64,000 bases of DNA from Nitratireductor sp. XY-223 (GTDB lineage: Bacteria; Pseudomonadota; Alphaproteobacteria; Rhizobiales; Rhizobiaceae), in NCBI RefSeq assembly GCF_004959855.1, contig NZ_SPNT01000001.1:434001-498000 (forward strand), in the 5' to 3' direction. Under the pieces are notes generated by a model. It did not search any database. It had not been told where the DNA came from and saw only the letters and a program-made list of their open reading frames with translations. The translations under genes and the position numbers were made by a program. Positions 63,505 through 64,000 of this stretch are shown here, in pieces; positions within the stretch are counted from its first letter, which is position 1; each line of letters starts with the position of its first letter.

Positions 63505-64000
63505 TCATAGCGCCTCGAGCTTCTCAATCGCCTCTGACAGGACAGTGTGTTGCGCGTCGTCCAGTTCGCAAAAGGGCGGCAGGACGCGCCGCCATTGGGT
63601 CTCGACCGTGCGGCGCGAGACCAGGAACTTGACAGCCGGGATCAACGGCTGGGCCGAGACTGCGGCGCGGATGTCGGCGATCTTGCCGACAAGTGCCGGA
63701 TCAGGCTCGGCGCGGCTTTCCCAAAGCTGTGCGGAAAGGTGCGGAGCCTCGTTGACGGTCGCCGAGATGCAGCCGGCAAAGCCGCTTGCGGCGGCCTCGC
63801 CGAGCGCCACCTCGGAGCTTGGGAACACCTTGAGATCCGGCAGCCGTGAGGTCAGCTCGCGGCAATAGGAGAGGTCGCCGGACGAATCCTTGATGCCGCG
63901 AAACCGATCGGGCCACATGCCATTGAGCCGCTCGATCAGCGCAACCGACAGGTTGATGCCCGTCATTTGCGGAAAATTGTAGAAATAGACGGCGATCGGG
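63505..64000 (-). CDS. Dihydrodipicolinate synthase/N-acetylneuraminate lyase family protein, C-terminal part (5' end outside window)
   Basis: The frame is open to the right edge; about 165 C-terminal residues are visible, so this is a truncated view, not a broken gene. It begins inside the conserved YFYNFPQMTGINLS segment (containing the catalytic Tyr position) and includes the Schiff-base Lys in RGIKDSSGDLSYCR. Members are class I aldolases or dehydratases on 2-oxo acids. Next to a 2-oxoglutarate-semialdehyde-type dehydrogenase it could be a keto-deoxy-sugar-acid dehydratase or the hydroxyproline-pathway deaminase rather than lysine-pathway DapA. It ends 35 bases before the dehydrogenase start. 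Confidence 0.88.
   Translation of the reverse strand, partial: PIAVYFYNFPQMTGINLSVALIERLNGMWPDRFRGIKDSSGDLSYCRELTSRLPDLKVFPSSEVALGEAAASGFAGCISATVNEAPHLSAQLWESRAEPDPALVGKIADIRAAVSAQPLIPAVKFLVSRRTVETQWRRVLPPFCELDDAQHTVLSEAIEKLEAL

Overview
The window is high-GC, gene-dense chromosomal DNA from an alphaproteobacterium, most probably of the Hyphomicrobiales (rhizobial) type. The evidence is a divergent pcaQ/pcaCHGIJF cluster, znuC-znuB-zur, an ScfR/PccR-type regulator next to a bioY-pccB-pccA-mcm operon, several ABC and TRAP uptake systems, and heavy use of 1-, 4- and 8-base start/stop overlaps. No rRNA, tRNA, CRISPR array, insertion sequence or integrase was seen. The genus cannot be read from the sequence.

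Layout. 1-1812: tail of a Gfo/Idh/MocA dehydrogenase and a convergent LacI regulator with a perfect palindromic operator upstream. 2149-13256: a MalT-like LuxR regulator lacking the ATPase half, then an operon with a peptide-type ABC transporter (two permeases, a fused double ATPase, a binding protein), a hydantoinase/oxoprolinase-like protein and two DUF917 (thiohydantoin desulfurase-like) proteins, closed by a strong terminator. A 21-bp-spaced direct repeat in front of the operon is a candidate site for the regulator. 13257-18202: an AT-richer insert holding a tightly overlapping NurA nuclease - HerA-like ATPase - DNA methyltransferase cassette, a probable anti-phage or genome-processing system and the best candidate for something undescribed. 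18203-23848: the beta-ketoadipate branch (pcaQ | pcaC-H-G-I-J-F). 23867-25911: three poorly known exported proteins, one of which looks like a Tat-exported relative of the alanyl-tRNA synthetase catalytic domain. 26204-28344: Zur box and znuC-znuB-zur without znuA. 28351-30424: cysQ and an acyl-CoA dehydrogenase.

30580-39237: a Cache-domain histidine kinase and NarL-type response regulator divergent from a TRAP uptake operon for an organic (probably 2-oxo) acid with unusually long membrane subunits, then a GMC oxidoreductase. 39244-48944: ScfR/PccR regulator with duplicated TTTGCAAA boxes, divergent from bioY-pccB-pccA-aldo/keto reductase-mcm, followed by mmsB. Together these take propionyl-CoA to succinyl-CoA and serve valine breakdown, with biotin uptake built in. 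49068-53718: two unusual fusions (an SDF symporter joined to a periplasmic-binding-protein domain; DUF427 joined to an adenylate cyclase) and a hydroxypyruvate isomerase-like gene. 53715-61590: an aldoxime/nitrile island, with an AraC-type regulator divergent from nitrilase and heme aldoxime dehydratase, followed by a complete branched-chain-amino-acid-type ABC transporter. 61572-64000: on the minus strand, a dCMP deaminase-like protein, an aldehyde dehydrogenase of the 2-oxoglutarate-semialdehyde type and a truncated DapA-family lyase, which look like the lower end of a sugar-acid or hydroxyproline pathway.

The common theme is a versatile heterotroph scavenging plant- or algal-derived acids, aromatics, ureides and aldoximes, each module carrying its own regulator and often its own transporter. 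All functional calls rest on motif reading; none was checked by database search.
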